Program-made: the position numbers and the translations under genes
From: Gordionus sp. m RMFG-2023
Lineage: Eukaryota; Nematomorpha; Gordioida; Chordodea; Parachordodidae
Length of the DNA stretch: 64,000 nucleotides
Reading direction: 5' to 3'
Assembly: GCF_954871325.1 (NCBI RefSeq)
Contig: NC_088777.1
Coordinates: forward strand, 52,452,002-52,516,001
Notes under the pieces: model-generated
Told to the model about the DNA's origin: nothing
The model's input: only the letters and a program-made list of their open reading frames with translations
Databases searched by the model: none
Part shown: piece by piece, positions 52,666 through 64,000 of the stretch
Layout of the letters: every line of letters begins with the position of its first letter
Position numbering within the stretch: the first letter of the stretch is position 1

Positions 52666-55600
52666 TTAATAATATCTTAAATTTTTATGCAATAAGTAGA
52701 GATGTTTCGTGACATTCCAAGTAGAAAATGTTGTTACATTTATGATCTGATCTTCCTCCTCTGACAAATTCACGTAACAAATTATGCTATAAATTATAGA
52801 ATCATTTTGTATAATATTCACGACAGTGTCATTATAATGAATTTCCAGGGTCAAAGATGCACTATTCTGTTCAACGATTGCCTTAAATAATATTTGAATA
52901 TAATAGTAATAAAGAGTAATATTAGTAGGAAATTGAAAAATTAAATAAAATAGAAAAATGGGGAATTTGATCTTTAATAATAATGTCTATTGTATAAATA
53001 AATAATTAATAATACATTTCCTCATTACATATTGATTCATTCCTAGATGAATTTGAAATTCTAAACCATTATTGATGCAGATTAACACTATAGTGCAAAG
53101 AAGAGCAGATCTATTGGAGTTGACCTGTATTATCATCTAATTTTTTTTTTATTAAAAATATATAAACATAATTTTATATAAACTAACTAAAACCTATTAA
53201 ATATTTTTAAAAAATGATGTGATGTTAAAATAAAATAATTTAATAAAGCTCTTATACCTAGTTAGATTATACTCTTTAAAAATTTATAACTTGATTTTTT
53301 TTTCCAATTATTAAATTGCGTTAATTTGCCAGTTTAATAAAGAAATATAAGCGATTGCCTTATTAAGCTCAAATGATGAGCAGAAAATACTCTCAATTCG
53401 TTATTGCTATTAACTAATAAATAATATCTAAACTAGCTTCATAGACCAATGATAAAATTTTTTATTTATTAAAAATTAGATTAATATTACCGTCATATTT
53501 TCTGAAATACGAAAGTTTTTCCAATATTTTAATGCTTTTTTCATATCTTCAAGCGGTATCTGGAATATGTTTAAATTGTAAGCATGTCCATCATAATAAT
53601 ATTTAATCACGGATGTGTATATTAAATCAATAAAGTACAAGTTAGGAATTACTAAATTACTAAAGGGATACAAAGGCAGATTTCTATTAAAAAATTTATA
53701 ATTTTTATCAAATTTATATTTTTTATAAACTTTATAAAGATTGTCTCATTACCTACGGAGATAACCAAATTGTAAATTCCTTTAACTGACACGTAATGAG
53801 AAAGACATTGTTCATCTATATAAATTGCTATCGAATGACAATTTGATTATTATATGAATGACTTAAATGTATTTTTTTTTAAATTAACTTTTTTTATAGC
53901 TAGAATCAAATTTGGCTAATCCAAGGCCTACGTAGGATAGTAAATAATAGGAAAAAATAGAATTAAAATAATTTTACCGTTGTTATTTTGACAATTTTGT
54001 AGGATGACATTAACTTTGTGACTTGAATTAGGATTTGAACCAAGATTATATTCAAATAACATGGATAATAATTTTGAGAATGGGTTCCTCAAAGGACCTT
54101 TAAGAATTATATATGATTCGTAGTTCATGAACTTCAAGTAATCCCATGTATGGTTGTAAAAATCGCAACTTAAAAAATTAAAGAATTTATAAGATATAAG
54201 TTACGAATTTAGAAGTACTAAATATATTTACCATTGTGGCTGTTTCGTTATTAATGTACTTATAATCATTAAAATTATAAACGTGAGTTTCATTAGATAA
54301 AAATAGCATCCCATATGTTAAATTGGATTCGATATCTTTTACGGCGATTATATCTTTCAATGATTCAGGATTTGTATCAATATAGAACTAAACATTATTA
54401 AATTAGAAATTTAATTATAGATTGGAATTCAACCCTGTAAACGATTATTCTTAAATTGCAGATAGGTATGAACTTTTTTGTCAAAATTATATTTATTAAA
54501 TGATTGATATTTTAACCGTTTTATTTTAAATAAATCGTCTAAATTAAGATTTTAAATATCATTATACTTTTATTCATAATTTTTTTATTACCGTAGCGTT
54601 AAGTGCCTTAGTGATTAATTTCAAATCGTTTACGTTTTCATTATCAAGGAAATGACGGTAATAGGAATGTGACAGATTATACAATCGCCTTTGTGGTATC
54701 TCCCAAATAACTAAACCGTCAACCTTATTCAACGAAGCGTCATTTCTATATCTTTAGATTTTTTATTATAAAATAAATCTTATGTACATTCATAATATAT
54801 GCATTTCATTTTTGCAAATTATCTAATTATACTTCAAATAAGTAAGCCGTTTTGTATATTTTTTTTTCGTAAATGTTAAATAATAGTCGTACCAAATAAT
54901 ATGAAATACAACAAACCTTTACCTATAATATACATTCAGAAATCTTTTAATATTGAAAATTTTATTCAAAATCGCCAAGTAAAATAATATTTTAATGATA
55001 CATTTGGGTATTAAATTTAAATGAAGATTTCAGTTTATAATAAATGAATATTTCTGCATTATTAAAATTATTAAATATATAATATATTAAAAACACAATT
55101 TAATTGCCTATTGAATACTTTCAATATTATATTTCAAGATACACGACTAATAATTATAAAGCTTGTCAAAATATTTAAAAAGAGTCTTAACTTTAATATA
55201 AAGAGTATTAGTTTATTATCATTTGAAAACTGTTAATACTATGGCAAAACATAATATTTGTTGATATATATTCATGAAAAAAACTAATTTTATACAAATA
55301 AAAAAAATAATAGATGAGGCATATAAAATAATTTATGGCACAAATATATATTATAGAATGCTATAAATTTTAACTTATGAAATGCTCTAACCAAAAACTT
55401 TATAAAGCAAATAGTAAATTATGAAATTTAAAAAATAAAGCCTAATCAGATTCCTAATGTTAACTAATTCCAAAAAAAAATTCAGTAGCTTCCAAAATAC
55501 CTCACCATTATGTAAATATATTTTAACAATCAGAATGATAAAAATAAATTAATATTATAATTAGAAAGATATATAAAAATTTAACTATACTCAGTAGAAT

Positions 55601-55756
55601 TGAAGTGTAAATTTAAGTTGTAAATCATTGGATATGCCAGTTGACAGAAGTCTACTAAAATATGATATATGTATATTTAAATATTAATGGAACTTTAATC
55701 TTTTAACCTGTAGAAAATGTTATATGTACCATAGCAATTATCCATATTATAAACAT
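52666..55756 (-). pseudogene. Copy 10: near-intact secreted family member, one break in exon 5
   Basis: Exons, minus strand: 55708-55756 (signal peptide MFIIWIIAMVHITFST), 55591-55654, 54592-54751, 54232-54387, 53978-54168, 53889-53927, 53731-53827, 53491-53683, 53029-53136, 52666-52881. All introns are GT-AG. Exons 1-4 and 6-10 read cleanly. Exon 9 has one extra in-frame codon (SALLCTIVL). Exon 10 runs six or so residues further than in sisters (VTKHLYLLHKNLRYY). Exon 5 is two bases short within the otherwise invariant HEFHESY word, which shifts the frame. Because this is the only defect, recent decay or an assembly error are both possible. Confidence 0.7.
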
Positions 55757-56835
55757 CTTGTATATAAATTTTCTTTAAAAAATCACAAAATCATTTTAAA
55801 ATATTATTATAGATTATTGAATTTTTTTTTAATATTAATTATAGGTTCAATAAATTGCTTAATTTAATTTTTTATAAAGAACAATTTATATAGTGCATTC
55901 ACTTTAATTAAACAAAATTTGTTTATCAAAGCAAAATTTATAATATTTTTTAGTACGTTTAATTTACCATTTTTAATTTAATTTAATTTATATTATATTA
56001 AGAATTCATATAATTTATAAAAAAAACAAAAGTTTTGGATTTTATCGAAGAAATGAAAGATGGGCTGCTCAAGCAAATACCAATATAAATTATTGAAATT
56101 TTACGTATTTTAAATAAAACAAAAAAAATAATCAATCTAAAAAATAATTATTAGGAAGAGACCGGGGAGAGTGTGAGCCCTAAAAGGCGAACGTCGATAA
56201 AATTATTACTCTACGCTAATATTGAATAAATAATATCTCATTACATTCCAATGATTTACTTTTTTGCTAAAGATATATATTTTTTTTAAATTATAATTTT
56301 TTAATAATATTTATTTTACCATAAAAAAAATACTAGGGAAAGGATAATGATCTTTCCCGAGAAGCGTTTTTGAGCTTAATATTGATTATTTTTTGGTTTG
56401 GAGCAGGTTCAAATCCTGTTCTATTCAAAAAAAATTTAAAGTTATAAAATTAGTTATGAGTGTTTTTTTCGCAAAAATATAATAATATCTAACATTCAAT
56501 ATATAAATAAATTAGCAAATAAAAATAATTGTATTCAAAATTTACAGTGTAAAAAAAACTTATTCACATGTAATTAATGTATCTTATAATAAATATTGTT
56601 CAATCAAGATCTTTATAGTCATAATATAAATTTTAATAAAAAATAGCCCCTTCCACGCTAAACTATGGGGCTGAAACTTCTAAGACCATTTGAGGAAATT
56701 TAGCAGCTTCAGGCTGTGTTTTCTATATTTCTTCCAATATTGAAGTATATATCTCCTACCTTGATCTAAAATATCAAATGGGCAAACGTATATTATCATT
56801 AATTTACTGAAATAAAAATAATGTCATATAATATC
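55757..56835. other. 5' flank of copy 10
   Basis: Array 5' flank with the ggaagagaccggggagagtg block at about 56153. At about 56237 it shows the empty site of the copy 6 hAT element. At 56396-56437 there is a B-box-like ggttcaaatcc inside a small stem that the copy 9 unit lacks; it may be a SINE scrap. No gene seen. Confidence 0.4.
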
Positions 56836-57150
56836 ACTTTGAAAGCAATAAGATAAAGATTAAGATATGCAAAAATAGAAAATTCCTAAATTAAAATATT
56901 AACATTATTAGTTATATTCTATTGGATAAATTCTTGATTAAATATGCCACTATAAAATTAATTCATAATTATTACTAGAATATTAGATTCAATAAAACTG
57001 ACGATTTTTTCAAATATATTTATGCGAAAGAATTCATTAACCAAATATTAAATAATTTTGTACAAGGAAGTTTTACTTGTGCTTTGTCCTGGCGTATTTT
57101 TATACGGATATTAATGACAGAGAAGGTATACTCAGAGGATTTAAAGGTCA
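56836..57150 (+). repeat. Dispersed repeat module in array unit of copy 10
   Basis: Third array copy of the module with attctattggataaattctt and the tactcagaggatttaaagg word; same plus orientation as the others. Confidence 0.5.
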
Positions 57151-58829
57151 AAAAAAATCTAATGTACTAAAGTAAATTATCCAAAAAAGTATAAAAAAAT
57201 TTATAACAAATTTTAAAAAATAAATAAATTATACTATTTTTTTTTAATATTAAAATATTTGTTTCAAAATCATTTTTTACAAAAACATAATAAACGCTTA
57301 AAAATAAAATTTTCACTATTATTATATTAATGAATACTTTTTCTAGAAAACAAGCTACATTTGATGAACTATTAAACTCATCTCATTCTCAAGAAATATG
57401 TTTTCGAAATTACAAATAAAAATTCGTGTAAAAGTATAAATGAAGATATTAAATTTTGTATTATATAAATAGTTAAATATAACTGGAAAGAATGATATAA
57501 TCTAGTCCTTGAGAAGTAACATATTTGGTGCAGGGACCAAACTCACCCCTAATATCTGGGCAACCCATCATCCAAATTATTTTATAATGGTTTTAAGTTA
57601 AAACTTGGTATCCTTAGTTACCAGACCTCCAATTTTGCCATAATCTTCACGATTATTTGCTTTAGTTTTATTTAAAAATATGAAACCTATTAATTTACGC
57701 TTTCTTCCGTTATTTTAAGTTTTCTACAGACAAAAAAAAATCGTCAATTTTTTAAAATATAAAATAATTAAAAATAGCTAAAATCAGTTACTTTTCACTA
57801 AATTTTTTTTATATTTTAATCCAATCAAATTTTTAAAATCTTGATTATGTTTGTTTATCCATATTTTGAGAAAGGGGAGAACCAGAAATTCTATTTTATT
57901 TCTTTGATCTCCAAAACTTTCCAATTTTAAAATACAATAATAATATTTAATATATTTTTAATCTTAATAACAAATTATTATTATAAATTATGTAATAATT
58001 ACCTCCCCTGATTCTAATGATAAATGATTCTTATGTGAATTTTATTTTGGCCCTTTTAAAAATTGACCCAAATTGGGCCTTTTAACAACAATATTATTCG
58101 ATAGTCTCGATTTCAGAGAGACATTTTAGCGATGTATCATAAAAAGTAATCTAATTAATAGTTCGCTCAGCAAAACTGTAACTATTTTCATAGTTTAGGT
58201 ATATAAATTAGTAGTAGTTCGAAGAGTAATTGAGTCTAATTTATATTTTTGAAAAATCGAAATATACATTACTTAGTAGATAATTAATATAAATGCCATT
58301 CGTATTAAAATTCTGATTAAATTTTTTTAAGCATTACATTAAATAAAAAGAGTTTACACTTATGATTTATTTGCCATAAAATTAAATTAGATGATAATAC
58401 GAGTGTTACTACAATAGATCTGTTACAATTTTTTAATTATAAGCTTATATTTATGCTATTTAATATAATAAAATAATAATAAAATTTGCTCTCTTAGCTA
58501 CCTTTCAATTTAGTATATAATAATTTTGAAAGATCTTTATATTTAGCTCATAGGATAAAACGTAGGTCATTTCCTTATATGATGTCAATATCAATGGTCT
58601 AGGAAATTGATGTTTATAGAGGAGAAAGGCTTTAGAAGGCAAGCGTGTAAATTTACAAAACCTATTTTTAAAAGTTCTCTAAAATTTGTTCAAATTTAAT
58701 GTTTAATCTGATAATAAATTATTTTTGGTTTAATTCATTAGCTTATAAGTTATTTCTTTAGTATTTGTAATGGCCATATACCAAGCCCGTGAGAAAGCGT
58801 CCTAAATCCCCAAATATTTTATTTCTTTT
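57151..58829. other. Spacer right of the repeat module in the copy 10 unit
   Basis: A+T-rich, no gene. The words gacccaaattgggcctttta (about 58066) and aacaacaatat recur at about 34207, so this spacer parallels the one between copies 6 and 7. Confidence 0.35.
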
Positions 58830-59480
58830 ATATTTAAAGGTGCTGTAATTTTTGCTTAAATATTAACCAGGCGTAATTCTAAGTGGCTTATTCGCAGTAT
58901 ATTAAAAATGTTTTTCAAAAGAAAAAACGAATATATGAGAGGAATGTAAGAATAGGTTATAATCCAGGGTTGAATGTAGAAATGTGCAAACAACCTAATT
59001 GTCTCTAACCGTGAATCTTAAGTGTATTAGTTTATTAATGATCTTTAAATTGTGGCTATTAGTTTCGGAACTCTTTAGTTGGGTGAATTCTGATATTGCC
59101 CTGATTGCGAATTAACCCCTAAAAAAAGAACAGATCTCTAGGATTATATCAATCGCTTTATTGATCTCATTAGATAAGCCACAGATTTTAGGGAGCAGGA
59201 GGCATTGATAGCCTGAATATATCTTTGATTCCAAGACAAAACAGAAATGGTCCAAGAGGATTATCCTGTTGAATCCCTTTTAGGATGGATTTTTATAAAA
59301 ATTGAAATGTAAAGTGGAAGGATATTGATAATAAGAAGGGAAAAATTTGCTATATCTGAGAAAAAGAGTGCTCAATGACTTTAAGAAAAAATTCCGAGAC
59401 AGGGTATTAAAGGCATTGACGAAGATCTTAATCAAGATTTCTTTTGAGGGGATTATTTTGTAAATGAGTACAAAGGGTAG
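58830..59480 (-). mobile_element. Retroelement fossil (array relic 5)
   Basis: Fifth relic of the reverse-transcriptase element. The left part parallels 51040-51340 and the right part parallels 51340-51720. Broken in several places; boundaries approximate. Confidence 0.5.
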
Positions 59481-60638
59481 AATCTAAATAGAAATTTGAA
59501 TAAAATTAGCTTAAATAAAATAATCAACTCTATGATATTAAATAATTTTTATATATAATAAAGTCATAAGTTGTATTAATAATAAATAAATCAATGTTTA
59601 GGTTATGGCAAAACCAAAAAAAAATTCCAGATTAAAGATATAGAGTAAAATTGAAAGATTTATGGATATATTTTTTAATTTATAATTTTTTTTTTTTTAT
59701 TTTGTATAAGATATGGTAGTATTAAATTTATGAGAGTATTTTAAATATTTATTATAATAATAAATAATGTATAATATTTTATAATGCAACTCCAATCCAA
59801 ATTTCATGCCCATAATCTTATTTCCATATAAAATACAATAATATAAATATCATTTATAATTATAATATCCATCTAAAGTGTCAAATATATTTTATAACAT
59901 CTATAAACCATCTAATATGTTTTCATAAAATTAATAAACTCCATTTTTAATATTCTTTATTCAATAAAAAAACACATGATTTAAAAACCATTTATTGTAA
60001 TATCATATCTTCTCGAAAATATGTGAAGAAACGTCTAGATCTGTCTATTATAAATCGACGCAATTATAAGGAAGTCAATTTAGAAAAATTGAATGTGTAA
60101 TAAATAGATATCAAAATTTTATCGTATAAACAAATTTATTTTATAAACAAAATCCCTTTAGATATGATTACAATGATGGCTATTCTATAAGGCAAAGATA
60201 TTTAGATTACAACCTCCAGCTTATCTCAATAAAATTTAAATGATCTCTTTAATTTACTTTACTTATAAGAGAGTGCGTATATCTTAAGGATGATCATAGG
60301 TCCTCACGAGGAAAGGCAAAGCGGACATACGCTATCACCTGGATATAAATTATGAAACATGATTTTATAATTCAATCATGTAAATCAAGTTTTTAGAGAT
60401 AAATGTATCTCTTTCATTTATTTAAACTTCCCATAACATATAAATATATTATAAAGCTTATAAAAATAAAATACATGTATGTGTAACTAAATTGTCATAA
60501 TCACAGCCTTTCCCGTAAATATTTTATTAAAATGAATATAACATAGTAAAAATCTATTTAAAAAAAATGATATCCTTAATATCCATTAATATTATTTATA
60601 ATAGAATTAATAATTTTAAATTTTTTGGTATATTAATA
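59481..60638. repeat. 3' flank module of copy 11
   Basis: Parallels 34831-36356 and 43571-45097. It carries the conserved tattttattaaaatgaata block (AATAAA on the minus strand) at about 60520. No gene seen. Confidence 0.6.
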
Positions 60639-63600
60639 TTATAAATGTAATAAGTAGAAATGTTTAGTAACATTCAAAGTAGAAGGGGTAGTTACATTTA
60701 TGATCTGATCTTCGTTCTCTAACAAATAACTTCCAACCTCACACATTATACTATAAATTATATAATCATTGAATATTATTATAGACAGTGTTATTGTTAT
60801 GAAATTCCAGGGTCAAAGATGCATTGGTTTGTTTAATGATTACCTTAAATAGTATAATGAAGAAAATAAATTAGTAAGTGTGATCTGTTAGTAATAGAAA
60901 AATGGAATTTAATTTCTAATATTAATGATTTTATATTGTATAAAAAAATATTTAATAATTCATATCCTCATTACATATTGATTCATTCCCAAGCGCATTT
61001 GAAATTCTGAACCATTATTGATGCAGATTAATACTATAGTTCAAAGAGCAGATCTATTGAGGTTTACTTGTATCACCATCTTATTTTATTTGTATTAAAA
61101 GAATTTTATGATATATGCATAATATAATATATATTTACTAACTGAAACCCATTAAATATTTTTAGAAAATGATGTAATATACTTTAAAATACAATAGTAT
61201 ATTTTTTTAAAAGTTCTTATTGCAAGTTAGGTTATCTCCTTTTAAAATTTTATAACCTCATTTTTTATTTTGAATTTTTTGCGTTATGTTGCAAAAACTT
61301 TAAATATGGAATGTGAGCTATTACATTATTAAGCTCAAAAGATATATAAAAAAAATATAATCTATTCGTTTGTAAAGAATGCTAAAACTTAAAGATGTGA
61401 ATTTTATTGATTGTTAGCTGGTTGCCCATCTCCTCTAACTAAGACCTATTGATTAATTTATGACTCCAAAGTTCTGAATTGCTATTAACAAATAAACTTA
61501 TCTAAGCTAGCTTTATAAACCCAAAATAGAATTTTTATCAAATTATATAAAATGTGATTAATATTACCGTTAAATTTACTAAAATATAAAAGTCTTTCCA
61601 ATATTTCAATGCTTTTTTCATATCCTGAAGCGGTGTCTGGAATATGCTTAAATTGTAAGTTTGTATCTCATTGTAATATTGAATCACGGATGTGTATATT
61701 AAATCAATGAAGTGCCAGCGAGGATATAATAAATTACTGATGGGATACAAAGGCAGATTTCTATTATAAATTTTTTGCTTAATTTTTCTTAATTATATTT
61801 TTAATAAACCTTATAATGAGTGGCTCCCGTCGGAGGTAATTAAATTGTAAACTCCCTCAAATGACACGTAATGAGAAAGACTTTTTTCATCAATATAAAT
61901 TGCTTTTGAATGAAAATTAATTATTATAAAATGTTTTTTTTAAATTAACTTTCTTCAAAACTAGAATCAAAGTTGGGTAGACCAAAGCCTATGTAGGATG
62001 GTAATACATAATAGAATAAAATGGAATATAATAATTTTACTGTTGTTAGCTACACAATTTTGCGGGATGACATTAACTTTGGGACTTGAATCGGGAATTG
62101 AACTAAGATTGTTGTTCAAAATCTTGAATAATATGCCTGATAATTTTAAGAATGGGTACCTCAAGCAACCTTTAAGAATTATATATGATTCGTGGAATTC
62201 ATGAATTTCAAGTAATTTCCGATATGGTTGTATAAATCGCAACTTTACAAATAAAGAAGAATTTAAAAGATATAAACTACGAATTTAGAAGGATTAAATA
62301 TATTTACCATTGTCGCTGTTTCGTTAGTTACGTATTTATAATCATTAAATTTATAAATGTGCTTATTGGATACAGATCGTCTCCCGTATGTTAAATTCGA
62401 ATTGATATCTTCTTCGGCTAGGATATCTTTTAATAATTCAGGATTTGTATCTATATAGAACTAAACATTATTAAATTAGAAGTTTAAGAGATATATAGAA
62501 TTTAACTCTGTAAGCGATTATTTTTATATCTTAAATTCATCATTACAAATATGAAACTATTAAATTATATTTTCAACTAGTAAAAGCCTCGATATTACAA
62601 ATTTTTAAAAAACACTTAAATCAGTATTTTAGCCATCTAGAAATTTTTCTAAATTATGGTATCTTTTTTGGCAAAATCTCATTTCTTAGGTAATATTTGT
62701 TTTAATTTTTATTTAATAAATCAGCTATAAGATAAAATTACATTTTATTTTCATGCAAAAAAAAAATCATATTTTAATATACATTAACCAGAATATTACA
62801 TATAATTATATAAATGTTTATTACCGTAGCGTTAAGTGCCTTAGTAATTAATTTCAAATCGTTTAAGTTTTCTTCATCAAGGAAATAACTGTAATATAAA
62901 TGTGAAATAGATAGCTTTTGTGACATCTCCCAAATAACTGAACCTTCAACCATATTCAACGAAGCGTTAGTTCGATATCTAAATTTTTTTTATAATATAA
63001 AACTTATGTACATTCATAATATTGGAGTTTCATTTTTGTAAATTTATAAAAAATTTAATTACATTTTTTGGGAAAATGTAGATTATAATCTGATTTAAAC
63101 CATTTTTTAGATTTTTACAAGGGGTTATTTGGTGTAATTATATTCATAAGCATAATATATCCGAAAATAATTGTCGTACAAAATATTATGAAATATATCT
63201 AACCACATTAACCTATAATATAAATTCAGAGATCTTTTCATATTAAAAATTTTTGTAAATATAAAAATGACATATTTATTATATTTAAATTTTAAAATTT
63301 ATATATAAAAAACTATATATTTTATTATATTTCCTTTCATTATATGATATTGTAAATTAATTCTGTTTCTATATATTTAAAATTGTCGCAATTTAAATTG
63401 CCATGATTTTACTAAATCATAAGTTATTATTATAGAATACCTTCAATATTATATTTTTAAAGACCTATAATCGTAAAGCTTGTCTAAAAATTAAAAGAAG
63501 ATTTTAACTGTGTTACTATTTTATCACTTTAAAACTTTCAATAATATCGCGATTATTGATATATTTTCTTAAAAAAAGCTCATTTTATCATTGAAAAAAA

Positions 63601-64000
63601 AAATTTAGAAGGACAAATATATATTAGAGAATGCTCAAAATTTTAGCTTCTAGATATTACTGGTTTTAAAATTTTCAATAACTAATTTTTCTATTGATGC
63701 CGTTCCCTTTTTATTACTTTCGGTAAATGCTCTAACAGCGAAAACCTTATAAAGCAAATAGTAAATTATGAAATTTAAAAAACTGGTAAGCCTAATCAGA
63801 ATTCTAATGTTAACTAATTCTGAAAACAAAATTCATTAGCTATCAAAATACCTCACCATTATAAAAATGTTATTTTACAATTATAATGATAAATAAAATT
63901 TAATTATGGTTAGAAAGATATATATGTAAATTAAACCATACTCAATAGAATTGAAGTGAATATTAAAGTCGTAAACCATTGGATATGCCATTTGACAGAA
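60639..64000 (-). pseudogene. Copy 11: family member, broken, 5' end beyond window
   Basis: Exons, minus strand: 2 from 63942 past the right edge, 3 62825-62978, 4 62308-62460, 5 62041-62242, 6 61950-61988, 7 61810-61902, 8 61568-61760, 9 60975-61079, 10 60639-60843. The signal-peptide exon lies outside. Exons 3-6 and 8 read cleanly (GSVIWEMSQ, FYIDTNPELLKDILAEEDIN, EFHESYIILKG, NLPLYPISN). Exon 7 is about four bases short at its 3' end, exon 9 has a stop in place of the conserved Cys, and exon 10 is two bases short of frame. Clearly group II and closest in exon 3 to copy 9 (shared deletion giving SISHLYYSYFLDEE). Confidence 0.8.

Noticed and set aside
56396-56437. ggttcaaatcc in a small stem, resembling a tRNA T arm
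   Set aside because: No D arm, anticodon arm or acceptor stem can be built around it.
61998-62204. 68-residue plus-strand frame
   Set aside because: It is antisense to exon 5 of copy 11.
1-64000. CRISPR arrays, rRNA genes or prokaryotic operons
   Set aside because: No regular spacer-repeat arrays or rRNA-like blocks are seen, and the gene structure is spliceosomal.

Overview
This is a very A+T-rich stretch of a eukaryotic nuclear genome, probably from an invertebrate animal; I cannot name the organism. The evidence is many short GT-AG introns, genes that each begin with a separate signal-peptide exon, proteins dense in N-glycosylation sequons, AATAAA signals about 85-110 bases past the stops, and relics of hAT-like DNA transposons, a Gypsy-type LTR element and another reverse-transcriptase element.

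Almost everything coding here belongs to one gene family that I do not recognise. The window holds eleven copies. Each is built on the same ten coding exons: signal peptide, then nine short exons, all with conserved intron phases. The product is a secreted protein of about 416-421 residues with four conserved cysteines and about eleven sequons. Two copies are intact in every exon and splice site: copy 2 (4787-7189, minus) and copy 6 (27188-31989, minus). They belong to two clearly different subfamilies (group I: copies 1, 2, 5; group II: copies 6-11; copy 4 is a mosaic). Copies 7 and 9 are broken once, late in the gene, and copy 10 once in exon 5. Copies 1, 3, 4, 5 and 11 carry several defects. 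Copy 8 lacks exons 8-10.

Layout: copies 1 and 2 point left and copies 3, 4 and 5 point right, with a divergent spacer at 7.2-8.9 kb. The first 4 kb (copy 1 and flanks) is an inverted duplicate of about 21.6-26.25 kb (copy 5 and flanks). Copies 5 and 6 converge on a 200-N assembly gap at 26417-26616. From 27 kb to the right edge the sequence is a head-to-tail array of minus-strand units with a period of about 7.6-9.2 kb. A typical unit has a 3' flank, a gene, a 5' flank, a dispersed repeat and a decayed reverse-transcriptase relic. The array runs off the right edge in copy 11.

The spacers hold the Gypsy-type fossil (about 15.7-16.95 kb), a degenerate 29-bp-class tandem repeat (14.43-14.63 kb), two hAT-like insertions unique to the copy 6 unit (intron 8 and 5' flank), a long CTTT microsatellite (52.3-52.5 kb) and several G/C homopolymers. 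I found no tRNA or rRNA gene and no CRISPR array. All calls come from reading the sequence; no searches were run.
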